Of a stretch of DNA of 64,000 nt, positions 1 to 10,059 are shown piece by piece. Positions within the stretch are counted from its first letter, which is position 1. The number at the start of each line of letters is the position of its first letter. The DNA comes from Isoetes taiwanensis (taxonomy: Eukaryota > Streptophyta > Lycopodiopsida > Isoetales > Isoetaceae). The translations under genes and the position numbers were made by a program. Where the stretch lies: positions 7,676,438-7,740,437 of the forward strand of contig JAJEKV010000050.1 in assembly GCA_021234155.1 (NCBI GenBank), written 5' to 3'. The notes under the pieces were generated by a model. The model searched no databases, was not told the origin of the DNA, and saw only the letters and a program-made list of their open reading frames with translations.

Positions 1-52
1 AGCTTTTTACTATAAGAGTTATTTTTTATATGCTCAGATTATTTCCAAACTA

Positions 53-330
53 ACCAACCTACCTAGCATGGTTAACCATCTGTACAGATTGTTGTACAAA
101 AATCAACATAATATAATTTCTTAGCCTATACATACCCATTTGCTCATTTGAGGGCTCGCATTTTTGTTGTGAAGCGTGTCATATGAACATCAAGACACCC
201 AAGAGACTACCACCTACCTAGCGTAGTTAAAGTTAACCTATTCAGAATGTTGTACGTAAACCAATAATTATAACATTCCTTAGCCTATTGACCATGAAAT
301 TTACATAAACATTTGCTCATTTCCCATTTG
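53..330. repeat. diverged direct repeat, two units of about 100-125 bp
   Basis: Two units (about 53-151 and 205-328) share the same ordered words: CTACCTAGC, GTTAACC, TTGTAC, CTTAGCCTAT and TTTGCTCATTT. Indels separate the shared words, so this is an old tandem duplication. No terminal structure marks it as a transposon. Confidence 0.55.
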
Positions 331-1935
331 AATATGTAATATTACTAAGAAAACTATAGCACACATTCCATTTAGACCTTTTGACTCTATTTCTTTCGGT
401 TCGACGTTCTCAGTTATCTTGTCAAAGAAAATTAACGAATTCAACTGAAGAAGCCTGACTTCCATCTTCAACGAATAAATAGAATAGATATTTGGAGATA
501 CGATTAACGAAAAATGTAAAATGAAAAAACAAGTTCTCCTTTCTTATTGTCAAACCTCATATTTCATATAGCCTTAAAACACAAACCAAAAAATACAAAG
601 CAGCGGTGGCGAAGGCCTTCGCGTTAACTGCTTGTGGTAAATAAGAAAATTGTGCAAATGATCATTGTAATCTCCCCAAAGTTGCATATAGTAAATACAA
701 AAGGAACTCAAAAAAATCATAACAAAACCTCCTTGTCACTTTTGCATGTTATAGGTCATATCACATTAGTAACCTCATTCTTGCCACTTTTGCATGTCAT
801 ACGTCATATCATCCTATTGGACATATGACACACATATAACATTGTCATTTCTTAATAGTTATAATATAATGTTATAGTTATAGTGCCTAGCATTGCCTGG
901 CATAAGTTAGAAACTTGTAAATGATGAGTCAACGCTGCTCCCAACCAAGATGTCCCCACTAATATATAAATGATAAGCCAACAATGTTCCCACCTGGAAG
1001 GTCTCCCTATTTATAAGATTTCAAAGTTTCTATAAGATCACTAGTAGAATGCAATAACAATGCACAATAGTGTGTGCAACATTGTAGTAGACTGCAAAAA
1101 ATAGCAATTCACCTAATTTGGAAGAAACAAAAGTCATTACCTTGTTTGATGTATAGAGGGAAAACCATAGAGAAATTATTTTTTGTTTATGTGAAGGATA
1201 ATTTATAGTGGCAATTAGACATGGAGGTTTAGATTAAAGTGAGTCATTCTCAATGTATGTGGCAGCTAAAGTGACTTACAATTTCTCAAAGGGAGAAACT
1301 AAATGGTCTTCATTTGGCATGGCCTATATGATTATGGAAAGGTTTGGCTTGTTTCTTTTTGGTAATCTAGTGTCCTGTAGGCAGAGTTTCCTACCCCTTA
1401 ATATGACCCCTTACTATATAAGACAAACAGTTTGGAAGTTGTTATTATTATTTTGTAAAATATATGAGACAAATTCTTTGAAGTTATTGTTATTTTGTAA
1501 GTTGCTATTGCATAATCACTTTATTTCTCCTCTGTTTGATTACAATAAGTACTCAACTGCTCCAGATTGATGTAATTACCAATTGCAACATCGTGCTCGT
1601 GTGCATGCCTACATCAAGTGGTGCTCAATCTTTAGCTGAAACATGGGAAGATAGTCATGCCCTTAGAGTAGTAATTGGTTTCAGTTGGAGCTGTCTGTCC
1701 TAGGCATTTTCAGTAAGTTTAGAAACGTGAACAACAGATGAGTTGCAATGTATAAAAGAACAACATGGACCGTCAAATTTGCATTACAATTTTGAATCTT
1801 TCGTTATGGAAAGCTGGAAGGCAGTACTGCATGTATGGACTCTAATTTTTTTTGTTATGGAAGCTCTATTAAAATATGGCCTCAATCAGGCTCTTCTTTG
1901 GTCTGGAAATCTCAATCTAACACTAGAGTTGTCTC

Positions 1936-2903
1936 AGGGACCTGTTTGGGTTCATCAACCTGTATGGGTCCCTCAATTCCTTCTCCATATTAGGGACTAG
2001 TTCTTCGTGACACTTATGAGATTTTAAATATGAACACCTGAATTGTAAGATTAACTCGAAGTTGTACCACCATATTCAATGGGAAAATAAAATTCTTCAC
2101 AAGTTTGGCACAATCGCACCTTGAAATACACCCAATTCAATGGTTTCGATAATATGATATAATCTCATGACACTCAACATGGAATACAAATTTCAAGATA
2201 ACATTAATTTTTCTATGAACATATTTGACAAATGCTACTCATTTTTCAAATTTCATGTGATTTCGTAAAAATTTGATGTATCAATGAGCAAATCATAATT
2301 TCAATCCTTGAGAGACCCAATCAGGTCTGTAAGAAATTTCTGAAAAACAGACATCCAGGAACCATTTCATATCCATAATATTTGAAATAGAATAAGAATG
2401 TGAAGGTACTATTATTTTTTAGTGGAAATAGATACTAACTACCACACGTCTTGCTAAATGGATTTCATTTTTTCAAAAAGTGGAGTAGTACTATGAATTT
2501 TCAAAGTTTTGACCCTCTGGGGACCTAACTGGGTCCATAAAGAACTTCTGAACTTCAAACTTTAAGGAATTATTTCTCGAAAATTCTACCATAGATTTTT
2601 CTAATTCTTTTTGTGATAGATTTCTCATATCATGATTTACAACATGGAAGAATTAGAATTCCTAGGAAGAATCATTTTTGCAAAATAATGTGAGAAATGT
2701 TAAAGACTTTGAGAATAAACTTGACCTCTTTGCATTCGGCTCCACGTTATATTTGGTAATAGAAGCTTTCTATATTTTTCATAAATTTTTCCTTATATGT
2801 ACACTCATGGAGGACAACACATTGTAAGTATGTAGACAAATTCTTTATCTCGGAGCTATAATAGAATTTCAAAAAAAGTGTACGAATGAACCCACTTGGG
2901 TTC
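1936..2903. repeat. series of GGACCCA-type palindromic motifs
   Basis: Related inverted motifs recur across about 1 kb: AGGGACC...GGTCCCT at 1936-1973, a GACCCAATCAGGTCT-like motif near 2310, GGACCTAACTGGGTCC at 2521-2536 and the perfect 16-bp palindrome GAACCCACTTGGGTTC at 2888-2903. Two of them are followed by similar text (AAGAAATTTCTGA, AAGAACTTCTGA), which suggests a diverged tandem repeat. Function is unknown. Confidence 0.4.
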
Positions 2904-3317
2904 ATCAAGGGACAACTCTAAATAGTCCGTAGGCTGTGGGAGATAAAAAGGTTAATTATTTGAAAGTAAAAATGCCTTGAACTGTAATAAGCACATCTCG
3001 GAAGGATCCAGCTGCCAAGAACTCAATTTGTTTCATAATCCATTTGCTTGATCTGGGTCTGAAAAAACCGAACTTCATAACTTGCACTTAAGATTATTTT
3101 GTTGCTTTAGCTTGTTCCTGTAATGTTTCTGCAGAATAAAGATAATAGGACTATGAGAAGATCCAAATCGTCAAAGAAAAACCAAAAAGCATGAGTTTAA
3201 GCTTGTTCAAAACATGTATTAACATGCTTTTTCAAATAAAGAGATATGATCATGCTTCTTCAACTGAATGGGCCTGGTCCAACTAAACGGATCTCTTCAA
3301 ACTGCCACAAACTGCAA

Positions 3318-3662
3318 TTATTTTTTCAGTGCTAATTTTCTCATTTGTCGTATTGGAGTCGGAACAGAAACTACTTCAAGCTGAGCATTTTCAGAGCCTC
3401 TTCTAAATCCAACCATATTAAAAAAGCACCACCTCGATAACTCATTACTAAGGTCCTGCTTTCTACTAATTTCAATTTCATTTTGCAATTTTGTTTTGTT
3501 TCTGCTATCCCTATATTTAACTAAAGCATGAACTATTGTGCTGCTAGAATAGAGCAGATGCAGATTATGATAATTTATATGTTCGCAGACATGTTTCAAC
3601 ATATAAACACCTCTGCTTAGGTATTTGCTACTCAACGTGAATTGTAATCTCTTCAAACTCAT
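3318..3662 (-). CDS. hypothetical 114-aa open frame, unrecognised
   Basis: This is an uninterrupted minus-strand frame from ATG at 3662, ending 53 bp before the Gypsy-A insertion. The product would be basic, rich in Leu, Ser, Arg and Lys, with no signal peptide, membrane segment or motif that I recognise. It ends in a Lys/Leu-rich tail. It could be an exon of a decayed host gene cut off by the Gypsy-A insertion, or a chance frame. There is no promoter or splice support. Confidence 0.2.
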   Translation of the reverse strand: MSLKRLQFTLSSKYLSRGVYMLKHVCEHINYHNLHLLYSSSTIVHALVKYRDSRNKTKLQNEIEISRKQDLSNELSRWCFFNMVGFRRGSENAQLEVVSVPTPIRQMRKLALKK

Positions 3663-3714
3663 ACATGTATTATGTATCTACTTTGGATCTTGTCCAACCT
3701 GCAATCATCCACAT

Positions 3715-5631
3715 TGTTGACCCACAAGGGGTCAACATAAATCATCTGAGCACATGCTACCTCACCAGTTTCTTCAATGGAGAGACCATTATCAACATTC
3801 TGCACTAGCCATTTATTTGTCTTACTTATGTTGGCATCTTAGATGTCCAAAAGGCCCTGCAGTTGCCCAATCTTGACCCTCATTTATGAATACGACCTCA
3901 TTTCCATCATTTTGATGCCCTTCATTCCGCTCATTTTGGAGTTAAGTGTCTCTGCTAGTGCCAAGTGCAACACTTTTATTTTTTTCCATTACAGGGTAAA
4001 ACAAGGATATATTCAAAGTTCATGATGCATTCAATACTATTTAGGGAATCAGACCTATACTTGAAGAGAAGTCCCGACAAGCATGCAAAGATTTGCATAG
4101 GCCTATCTATAATCGTGGAGATGCTCAAATTTGAAGCAAACTAGTGATACACTCAACTTTTGGAGTCAATAATCGAAGAAACACCTACACGGAGACCCGA
4201 GCAGTGCGGTTTTAGATACAACTTTAGGTCCATCTTTGGATTGACTTTAAAGATTGCGTTAAATACGATCCACCATTTTCATCATGATTATCAACATTCC
4301 AAAACCTTCCTAGACTATCTTCCAGTTTTGCTTCCATTCATGATTGCCATTTCTTCAGTGCCCATCCACATTTGTTGCATTCCCTTATTTGCATATGTAA
4401 TGGTAACTGACTCGAGAAAATTTCGATGCTTCTACCAAAACTCAAACAAACAAACAAACAAAAAGATGTCAAAGAGGAGCGAGAGAAAACAAAGTGGTTT
4501 TTGTCATTTATCACGATCTTTGCCCGAAATCTTTGTCTCAAGCCACTCAGTTTACTATATTTTCTCATTCGTTTTTTCATGGTGCCCCCTTCAATGTTCA
4601 AGCCTCTTCACATTTTTTTCAATTTTTTCTTGCCAAAGTTGAACTAGCATGGCCCTAAAAGTGGCATCTACAAGGTGTAACGTAATGCCGACCGAAAATG
4701 GAAGGAAGACCATTTCATATCATTTGCTTGATTCTCAACGACGGTTTAGGTCCCATTCCGTGTGGTTCAAGCGGCTGAACAATCAGCTCCAGCCACATGG
4801 GAGCACCGAGCATGGAAATCGGCTGATTTGGAGAACATAAAAGAAGGCAGAAGCAATCCATTGGCACGGCTCCAGGAACACCATTATTCCAGTGAGTGCA
4901 GTCCTATTGCATAGAATTATCTGTGATTTGTATTTGTGAAGATCTGAATTGTTATGTTTACTTCATTATTGCTTCCAGTATATCGTTGAATTCTCCAAAT
5001 GATAAAGGATAGAGCAATATCTCCATTCTTAAATGTGGTGCAGCAGCTTGATGTCTCTGTGAGTTCACCGAGCATATTATTTCTTTGCTACATGAGAGAC
5101 ATCTGATTATTACGATTCTGAAAGGTACACGCAAATCTTGAAGAATCTACATTGTGAAGTTGATTAATTTCGTTGCAGTTATTATATCTTTGCGAAGTTG
5201 CGGAGCATATTACCTGCATTTTTAAGCAAGAAAAGCAAAAGCATTCACCTGGAAATAAGCCTTATTGTAAATCTTATTGTTGCTTGATGTTGCATCATCA
5301 GCAAACAATTATTTGAATGTCCAACTTGGACTTATACTGTACTGTCAATTGCAGCTTGAATACAAAGAAATATCCCTGCTTTGTTTTGGGAAGTAATAGA
5401 TCGGATGCAATATTGTATTATCACTGTTTTAGTTTGAAGTTTTTCATTTGCATTTGGCTGCAGCAGGGAGAGATTGTCTATTATCTTGTGTTGACTGCAG
5501 CAGGGAGAGAAGGATGATAACAGTGGTAAAAGTTTTATAGTTTGGAAGAATAATGAATAAAGTGATTGCTAAATCATATTGAGATAAGTAGTCAAGATAG
5601 TTGGTGTATTGCTCCACTTACACCATCACCA
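3715..5631 (+). repeat. Gypsy-A 5' LTR (1917 bp)
   Basis: The LTR runs from TGTTGACCCACAAGG to CACCATCACCA and is repeated at 19513-26512, where the copia insertion splits it. Collinear identity is high, with scattered substitutions and small indels; after removing the copia element and one ATCTG the 3' copy is 1955 bp. The ends are TG...CA. Short open frames inside it (3843-4025, 4160-4642, 5317-5517) are repeated in the other LTR with disrupting differences and are not genes. Confidence 0.93.
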
Positions 5632-5634
5632 TTT

Positions 5635-5652
5635 TGGCACTTCTGGTGGGAC
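5635..5652 (+). other. Gypsy-A primer-binding site
   Basis: Three T residues after the 5' LTR, the sequence TGGCACTTCTGGTGGGAC begins with TGG, as expected for pairing to the CCA 3' end of a tRNA that primes minus-strand DNA synthesis. I cannot name the tRNA with certainty. Confidence 0.6.
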
Positions 5653-5682
5653 CTTTGCAGTGGAGTGGCCTTATACGAATCC

Positions 5683-6981
5683 ATGGAAAGAGAAGGCGAG
5701 TCAGAGGGGTCTGTACAAATGGCAGACCAACATTACCAGAATGCTGCAGATCAGTATCATAATGTCGTAAGAAGTTCAGAAGCAGTTCCAGTAGTACATC
5801 CTTACCATATTGAAGTCACCATGCCTTCCCCTGCTCCAATGTTTGATAGAACCAAGAATCCCCAGGATTTCATCACCCAATTTGAGGACTGGTTTGAACA
5901 ATATGGGAAGAAGAAAAATGGTCCTGAGAGTATCGTAAAATCATTTGGACAGTGCATGAGCGGAGATGCTAAACAATGGTATAGCTATCAAGTAAGCTAT
6001 GGCAGCGGCCCATGGGACACTCTTACGCAGAAGTTTTTGGACAGATTTGGAGTTGCGTCTTCTAAACGTACACTAATTCAGGGGTTGCACACTATGATCA
6101 TACGAATGGGAGAAAGTGTATCTTCCTTTGTGGAGCGTTTTCACACGTATCTAACGAAATGTCAACAAATGGAAGTGCAAACTCCTACAGATTATGTGGT
6201 GGAGTTTTTTGTGCTTGGTTTGAAGCCATTGTACAAGGTCTACAAAAAATTATACAAGCTTCAACTTGCAGGACAGCTAGATTCCTTCCATAAGGCATCC
6301 TCTATCGCCATAGAAATATCTAAGACGATAGCTTTGATGCCAGAAGATGACAGTAAAGTTTATACTCATCAACATCTTACCCATGAATGGGAAAATGAAA
6401 GAGAAGGAGAAATATATGCTGTACACAATGAAAAGAAAGACAAGAAGGTTCGATTTGAAGAAGAAATCAAGATGGAGGTGGCAAAAGCTACGGATAGACT
6501 TGAAACGGGCATGCAGGCATTATTAAAAATATCAAAACAACTTACTGAAGCTTTAAAAGTGCAAGCAGCAAATGCTACAATTAATTCGTGTACGTTTTGC
6601 CAAAGGTTGGGACATACTGAAGCTACATGTTTTGCAAGACCTTGCCCAAAATGTAACGTAAGAGGCCATTATGGAAAAGAATGCCCGGTTTGTGCATTTT
6701 ACAAAGAAATAGGACATACAGAAGAAAAGTGCAAGGTAAAACAGTATTTATCTAAGCAGGATCTGGGAAAAAACAAAGGTGCAAGCACAAGTTCAAGTGC
6801 AAATATCAATCTGATAGAACAAAATGTGGAAGGTGAACAAGAAGATGAAGTCTTGAATGTACCTACAAGGCAACAAACTCATGCTCAGCATTGTGAAGCA
6901 GTGAAGTATCAACATACGCAGGCAGAAAACAAAGCCATACAACTGGCCAAGCATGCAAGAACTTCTCAGACATTACTTTAG
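5683..6981 (+). CDS. Gypsy-A Gag polyprotein (432 aa)
   Basis: Gag would form the cytoplasmic virus-like particle and package element RNA. I chose the ATG at 5683 (MEREGESEG) because the frame upstream runs back through the PBS into the LTR. A retrotransposon Gag capsid domain lies at about residues 55-200, with the typical pattern of aromatic residues (DFITQFEDWFEQYG, AKQWYSYQ, LTQKFLDRFG). A charged linker follows, then zinc knuckles at about residues 303-350 (nt 6589-6732): two complete CX2CX4HX4C units and a third in which the second Cys appears to be Tyr (CAFYKEIGHTEEKC). The frame is intact to the stop at 6979-6981. The protease frame overlaps its end in a different phase, so Pol would need a frameshift or the junction is damaged. 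It is the best-preserved ORF of the element. Confidence 0.88.
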   Translation: MEREGESEGSVQMADQHYQNAADQYHNVVRSSEAVPVVHPYHIEVTMPSPAPMFDRTKNPQDFITQFEDWFEQYGKKKNGPESIVKSFGQCMSGDAKQWYSYQVSYGSGPWDTLTQKFLDRFGVASSKRTLIQGLHTMIIRMGESVSSFVERFHTYLTKCQQMEVQTPTDYVVEFFVLGLKPLYKVYKKLYKLQLAGQLDSFHKASSIAIEISKTIALMPEDDSKVYTHQHLTHEWENEREGEIYAVHNEKKDKKVRFEEEIKMEVAKATDRLETGMQALLKISKQLTEALKVQAANATINSCTFCQRLGHTEATCFARPCPKCNVRGHYGKECPVCAFYKEIGHTEEKCKVKQYLSKQDLGKNKGASTSSSANINLIEQNVEGEQEDEVLNVPTRQQTHAQHCEAVKYQHTQAENKAIQLAKHARTSQTLL

Positions 6982-6983
6982 GT

Positions 6984-7803
6984 CACCTAAGAACTAACTT
7001 ACCTATTGCACCCAAGAAAACAGAAGAAACTGAAGGGCCACATGATTTGGAAAGATTGTTGAAGGGTTCAAGTGTACGGATGGATCTGCTAACATTGCTC
7101 AAAGTCGCCCCTTCATACAAACAGAAATTGCTGGACCTAATGGAACAGAATCGTGAGAGTTGTGTAAACTGTACTGAGAATGTTGACTGTACTGAGAATG
7201 TTGATGAAGAATGCTTAGTGAGTGCTATAATAGTGAATGAAGCTGCAAAAGATCCCGGTATTTTCGAGTGTGAAGCTACAATTAAAGGGAAACATTTGGA
7301 AAGGATTTATGTAGATGGAGGATCTGGTTCTAATGTCATGCCATATAATGTGATGATGCAGCTTGGATTAAAAGTGAATAAGCCCACGGTCACGGATACT
7401 TGAACTTTTTTTCGGTCACAAAGTGAAGCCTATTGGAATTGTAACAGATGTCCCAGTGATAGTCGAGGAGATAACGGTGGTGGCAAACTTTGTTGTTGTA
7501 CCATCCTACGACGATCCAGGTAAGCCCACAAGCTATGATTTATTATTGGGTAGAAGATGGATGAAATCCGTTGATGCTAGACCGGTATGGAGTGGAGGCT
7601 ATTGCAGTATCTCGAATGGAGCGAAAATGTCACACATCTTTAACAGAGAGGGAAAGGCGAAAAGTGATGAAGAGAATAATGGGGGAATGTTTTTTATAGA
7701 AACAGAGGACATGATGTCTTATGAAGGGATGGGCAATTTTATTATCAACAAAGAGGTAACTTTGGTGATGTCTAGTAACACTCATCACTTACTAGTAGAC
7801 TAG
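6984..7803 (+). pseudogene. Gypsy-A aspartic protease region, frameshifted
   Basis: The frame downstream of gag encodes a retropepsin. The active-site motif VDGGSGSN is at about 7312-7335, inside the longer pattern RIYVDGGSGSNVMPY. After a frameshift near 7400 (a T-rich run) the second half continues, with the flap and C-terminal signature SYDLLLGRRWM at about 7531-7563. DGGS rather than DTGA is usual in Athila/Tat-type gypsy elements. The role is cleavage of Gag and Pol in the particle. A stop TAG at 7801-7803 ends this frame just before the RNase H-like domain, which continues in the same phase. The frameshift would abolish a full-length protease. Confidence 0.85.
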
Positions 7804-8392
7804 GCTGCGATAGTAAAAGAGGATGGAGCTGAAAAACATGCATATTTATGGTTTGATCTAGGGATCTCTAGAAAGTTACAACTAAAACTTGCATGGGGTT
7901 GTACTAAAAATGAGAGGATGGAAGTGCTTGCAAAGAAAGGGGATCTCCTCCATGGCTGTACGTCCAATGCAGCAGAGTATAGATCATTATTGGCTGGTCT
8001 AACAATTGCGCAGGAGTATGGCATCACACATCTTCATATTAGAGGCGATTCACAACTTGTCTTCAATCAAGTCCTTGGAGATTATAGAATTAGAAGTGAA
8101 CATCTATTGCAGTTGTGTAATGAAGTACATGCTAAATTAGCAGCTTTTGCTTTTTGGAAAATAAATCATGTGCCACGCAAACAAAATTCAGAGGCTGATG
8201 CATTATGCAAGGCTGCCTTATTTGATCACCTTTGTCAGGGAGCAATTAAAGAGGAAGATATAGACGAAGAAGATTTAGCAAAATTGCATCCAATACTCGT
8301 TGTTGACGTTGCAAGTGAAGAGCACATTTTTGAGATCACTATTGTGAAGAATGGTCAAGAAAGGAAATTAGCTTTGGGGGCCTTCGTTAGCA
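7804..8392 (+). pseudogene. RNase H-like (aRNH-type) domain between protease and RT of Gypsy-A
   Basis: Downstream of the TAG at 7801-7803 is an RNase H fold of the kind called archaeal-like (aRNH) in Tat retrotransposons, better matched to cellular RNase HI than to gypsy RNase H. Signature blocks in order: WFD (Asp at 7855-7857), SNAAEYRSLLAGL (Glu at 7975-7977), HIRGDSQLVFNQV (Asp at 8047-8049) and HVPRKQNSEADALCKAA (Asp at 8197-8199). All four acidic residues that bind the two metal ions are present, in one frame. The domain would degrade the RNA strand of RNA-DNA hybrids. In the Tat elements I know, aRNH lies after RT and the native RNase H; here it precedes RT, and a separate gypsy-type RNase H follows RT (to 9423 and from 16489). 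A frameshift after about 8390 separates it from RT. Confidence 0.8.
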
Positions 8393-8424
8393 ATACACGT
8401 GAAAAAAAACGACCTTGCTCAATT

Positions 8425-9423
8425 ATTCCAAGAATATTCGAGAGATATTTGCTTATGACTATTCAGAAATGAAAGGTGTGTCTAAGGATATATATGAATT
8501 TGAAATTAAATTAAAGCCGGAGGCTAAGCCAGTACTGTAGAAATTACGAAGGATAAATCCAGCTTTGCTAATGCTGGTGCAAGAGGAAATTCAGAAAATG
8601 TTGAAAGCAGGCTTGATTTATGAAATACAGAACCCAACTTGGGTATCATGTATAGTCTTGCGATCACGAAAAAAATGGAAAACTGAGAATATGCATTGAC
8701 TATCAAGAGTTAAACAAGGCCACGCTTAAGGATTGTTACCCGTTACCGTTTCTTGAAGATATACTTCATACAGTAGCAGGTAAGGAAGTATATTCATTTA
8801 TGGATGGCTTCTCAGGATTCAATCAAGTCTATATTAGAGAAGAAGATCAACCAAAAACTTCCTTTATAACTCCATGGGGAAAGTATGCAATGAGAAGGAT
8901 GCCTTTCGGCCTTATGAACGCTCCTGCGGCTTTTCAAAGAATTATGTGCAGGGTTTTTAAGGACATTCCATCAGATTTACTCAGGATTTTTTTAGATGAC
9001 CTGTGCTTGGCGACTTTTCAAGAACATATTTTTCAGATCCGACAGATCTGTGAGCTTTGTAAGAAATTCGAGGTATGCCTAAACCCTTCCAAATGCATCT
9101 TCTTTACTAACAAAGGAACATTATTGGGGCATCAAGTTTCCACTAAGGGCATACAAATCGCAGAAGATAAGCTTAGGATTATAGTCCCTGCCACCACGCC
9201 AAGACTTTAAAAAGCAAAGGAAAAGTCTCATTGGGATGGTGAGTTTTACGAGGATGCACATCCCAAATATGTCTCATATCCTAAGCCCCATCACACAGTT
9301 GACTAGGCAGGGGCACGTTACAAAAGGAAGAAGTAAATCTATCCAAATAGATTGGACACCAGCTTGCCAGGATGCATGGAAGGAGTTGCTGAAAACTATG
9401 AGCAGTGGAGAGTTACTAGTACC
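8425..9423 (+). pseudogene. Gypsy-A reverse transcriptase and start of RNase H, broken
   Basis: The RT copies element RNA to cDNA. The N-terminal part (about 8425-8700) has a stop at 8538-8540 and a frameshift near 8680. The palm is intact from 8710: the SFMDGFSGFNQ block at about 8794-8826 carries the first catalytic Asp (8803-8805), followed by the TPWGKYAMRRMPFGLMNAPAAF block and FLDDL at about 8989-9003, whose paired Asp (8995-9000) are the YxDD box. The thumb follows with LGHQVSTKGIQ. Another stop and frameshift lie near 9208-9240. The connection/RNase H then reads to 9423, where Gypsy-B is inserted; it resumes at 16489. Confidence 0.9.
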
Positions 9424-10012
9424 TGTTAGTCCTGTATGTCCTGGTACAGGACTATTCATGCACACGACGGACCAGGTCAAGGCCAAGGACCCACAGTCAG
9501 GCACAGGTCAGTCGTCAAAGGCCCCGCAGAAGACCAAGCAGCAGACTACGCAGAAGGCTGTGCCCGTGCCAAAGAAGAGGCAACGCACAGACAAGTGACG
9601 CGCTGTCACCGTCAGCGTCATTTCAGGCTTTCCAAGAGGCACCGCCAACATGCCTACAAATCAGGCCTCCTTCCAGGAGTCGGCACCGAGAATTGACAGA
9701 GTGTCTATATTGGGCCAAAGGCCATTGTACTATATATATGAGTAGAGCTACCCTTCACGGGCTAGATGAGTTTTTGGTCTTATCTCACTTCTGCTTCCTC
9801 TCGATTGCGAGAGCTCATGTACCATCATCGATATCAAAGAGTTTAGTTCTCATCATTTTTTATCTTGTCGTTTTCTTTTGTTCTCTCTTTTCTCCTTTTC
9901 CTTCGTTTCTTTTGCAAATCCCGCGTGACACAGCTACCGGATTCTCCTGTTTGATCCACGGGTCCTCACAGAGGGCTGTCTTGCAGGAGTTCCCGAACCC
10001 AGACCCCAAACA
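9424..10012 (+). repeat. Gypsy-B 5' LTR (589 bp)
   Basis: This LTR matches 15903-16488 end to end. The last 330 bp or so differ at only a few positions. A block in U3 (about 9510-9660) differs heavily from the partner. A TATA-like element is at 9730-9739 (TATATATATG region), after the word GGCCATTGTAC, which is also present in the Gypsy-D LTRs at 44100-44140 and 60280-60300. Confidence 0.92.
9730..9739 (+). promoter_or_regulatory. TATA-like element in Gypsy-B LTR
   Basis: CTATATATAT follows GGCCATTGTA at the U3/R border position expected for an LTR promoter. The same block occurs in the partner LTR (16206-16214) and in the Gypsy-D LTRs, so it is conserved within the family. Confidence 0.6.
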
Positions 10013-10013
10013 C

Positions 10014-10030
10014 TGTCGCCGCTGCCGGGT
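10014..10030 (+). other. Gypsy-B primer-binding site, tRNA-Asp type, mutated
   Basis: One base after the LTR, TGTCGCCGCTGCCGGGT resembles the site complementary to plant tRNA-Asp used by Athila/Tat-type elements, with a changed third base. The related Gypsy-D copy at 44350 keeps the TGG start. Confidence 0.6.
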
Positions 10031-10059
10031 CTGATTTCCTTTTCCATCTTTCTTCAATC

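Larger units (their letters stand above)
1..3709. other. AT-rich flank, no supported gene
   Basis: This stretch left of the Gypsy-A insertion is AT-rich and full of stops in all frames. Several short open frames (634-828, 1253-1570, 1743-2000 on the plus strand) have no recognisable domain and low-complexity composition, so I do not call them genes. It contains the direct repeat at 53-330, the palindromic motif series at 1936-2903 and one longer minus-strand frame at 3318-3662, listed separately. The right end, just before CACAT at 3710-3714, continues after the element at 26518. Confidence 0.5.

Noticed and set aside
3843-4642. Small frames in the Gypsy-A LTR as genes, including overlapping ones at 4160-4647
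   Set aside because: The same sequences are present in the 3' LTR at about 19640-20440 with frameshifting differences, so they are LTR sequence, not conserved coding regions.
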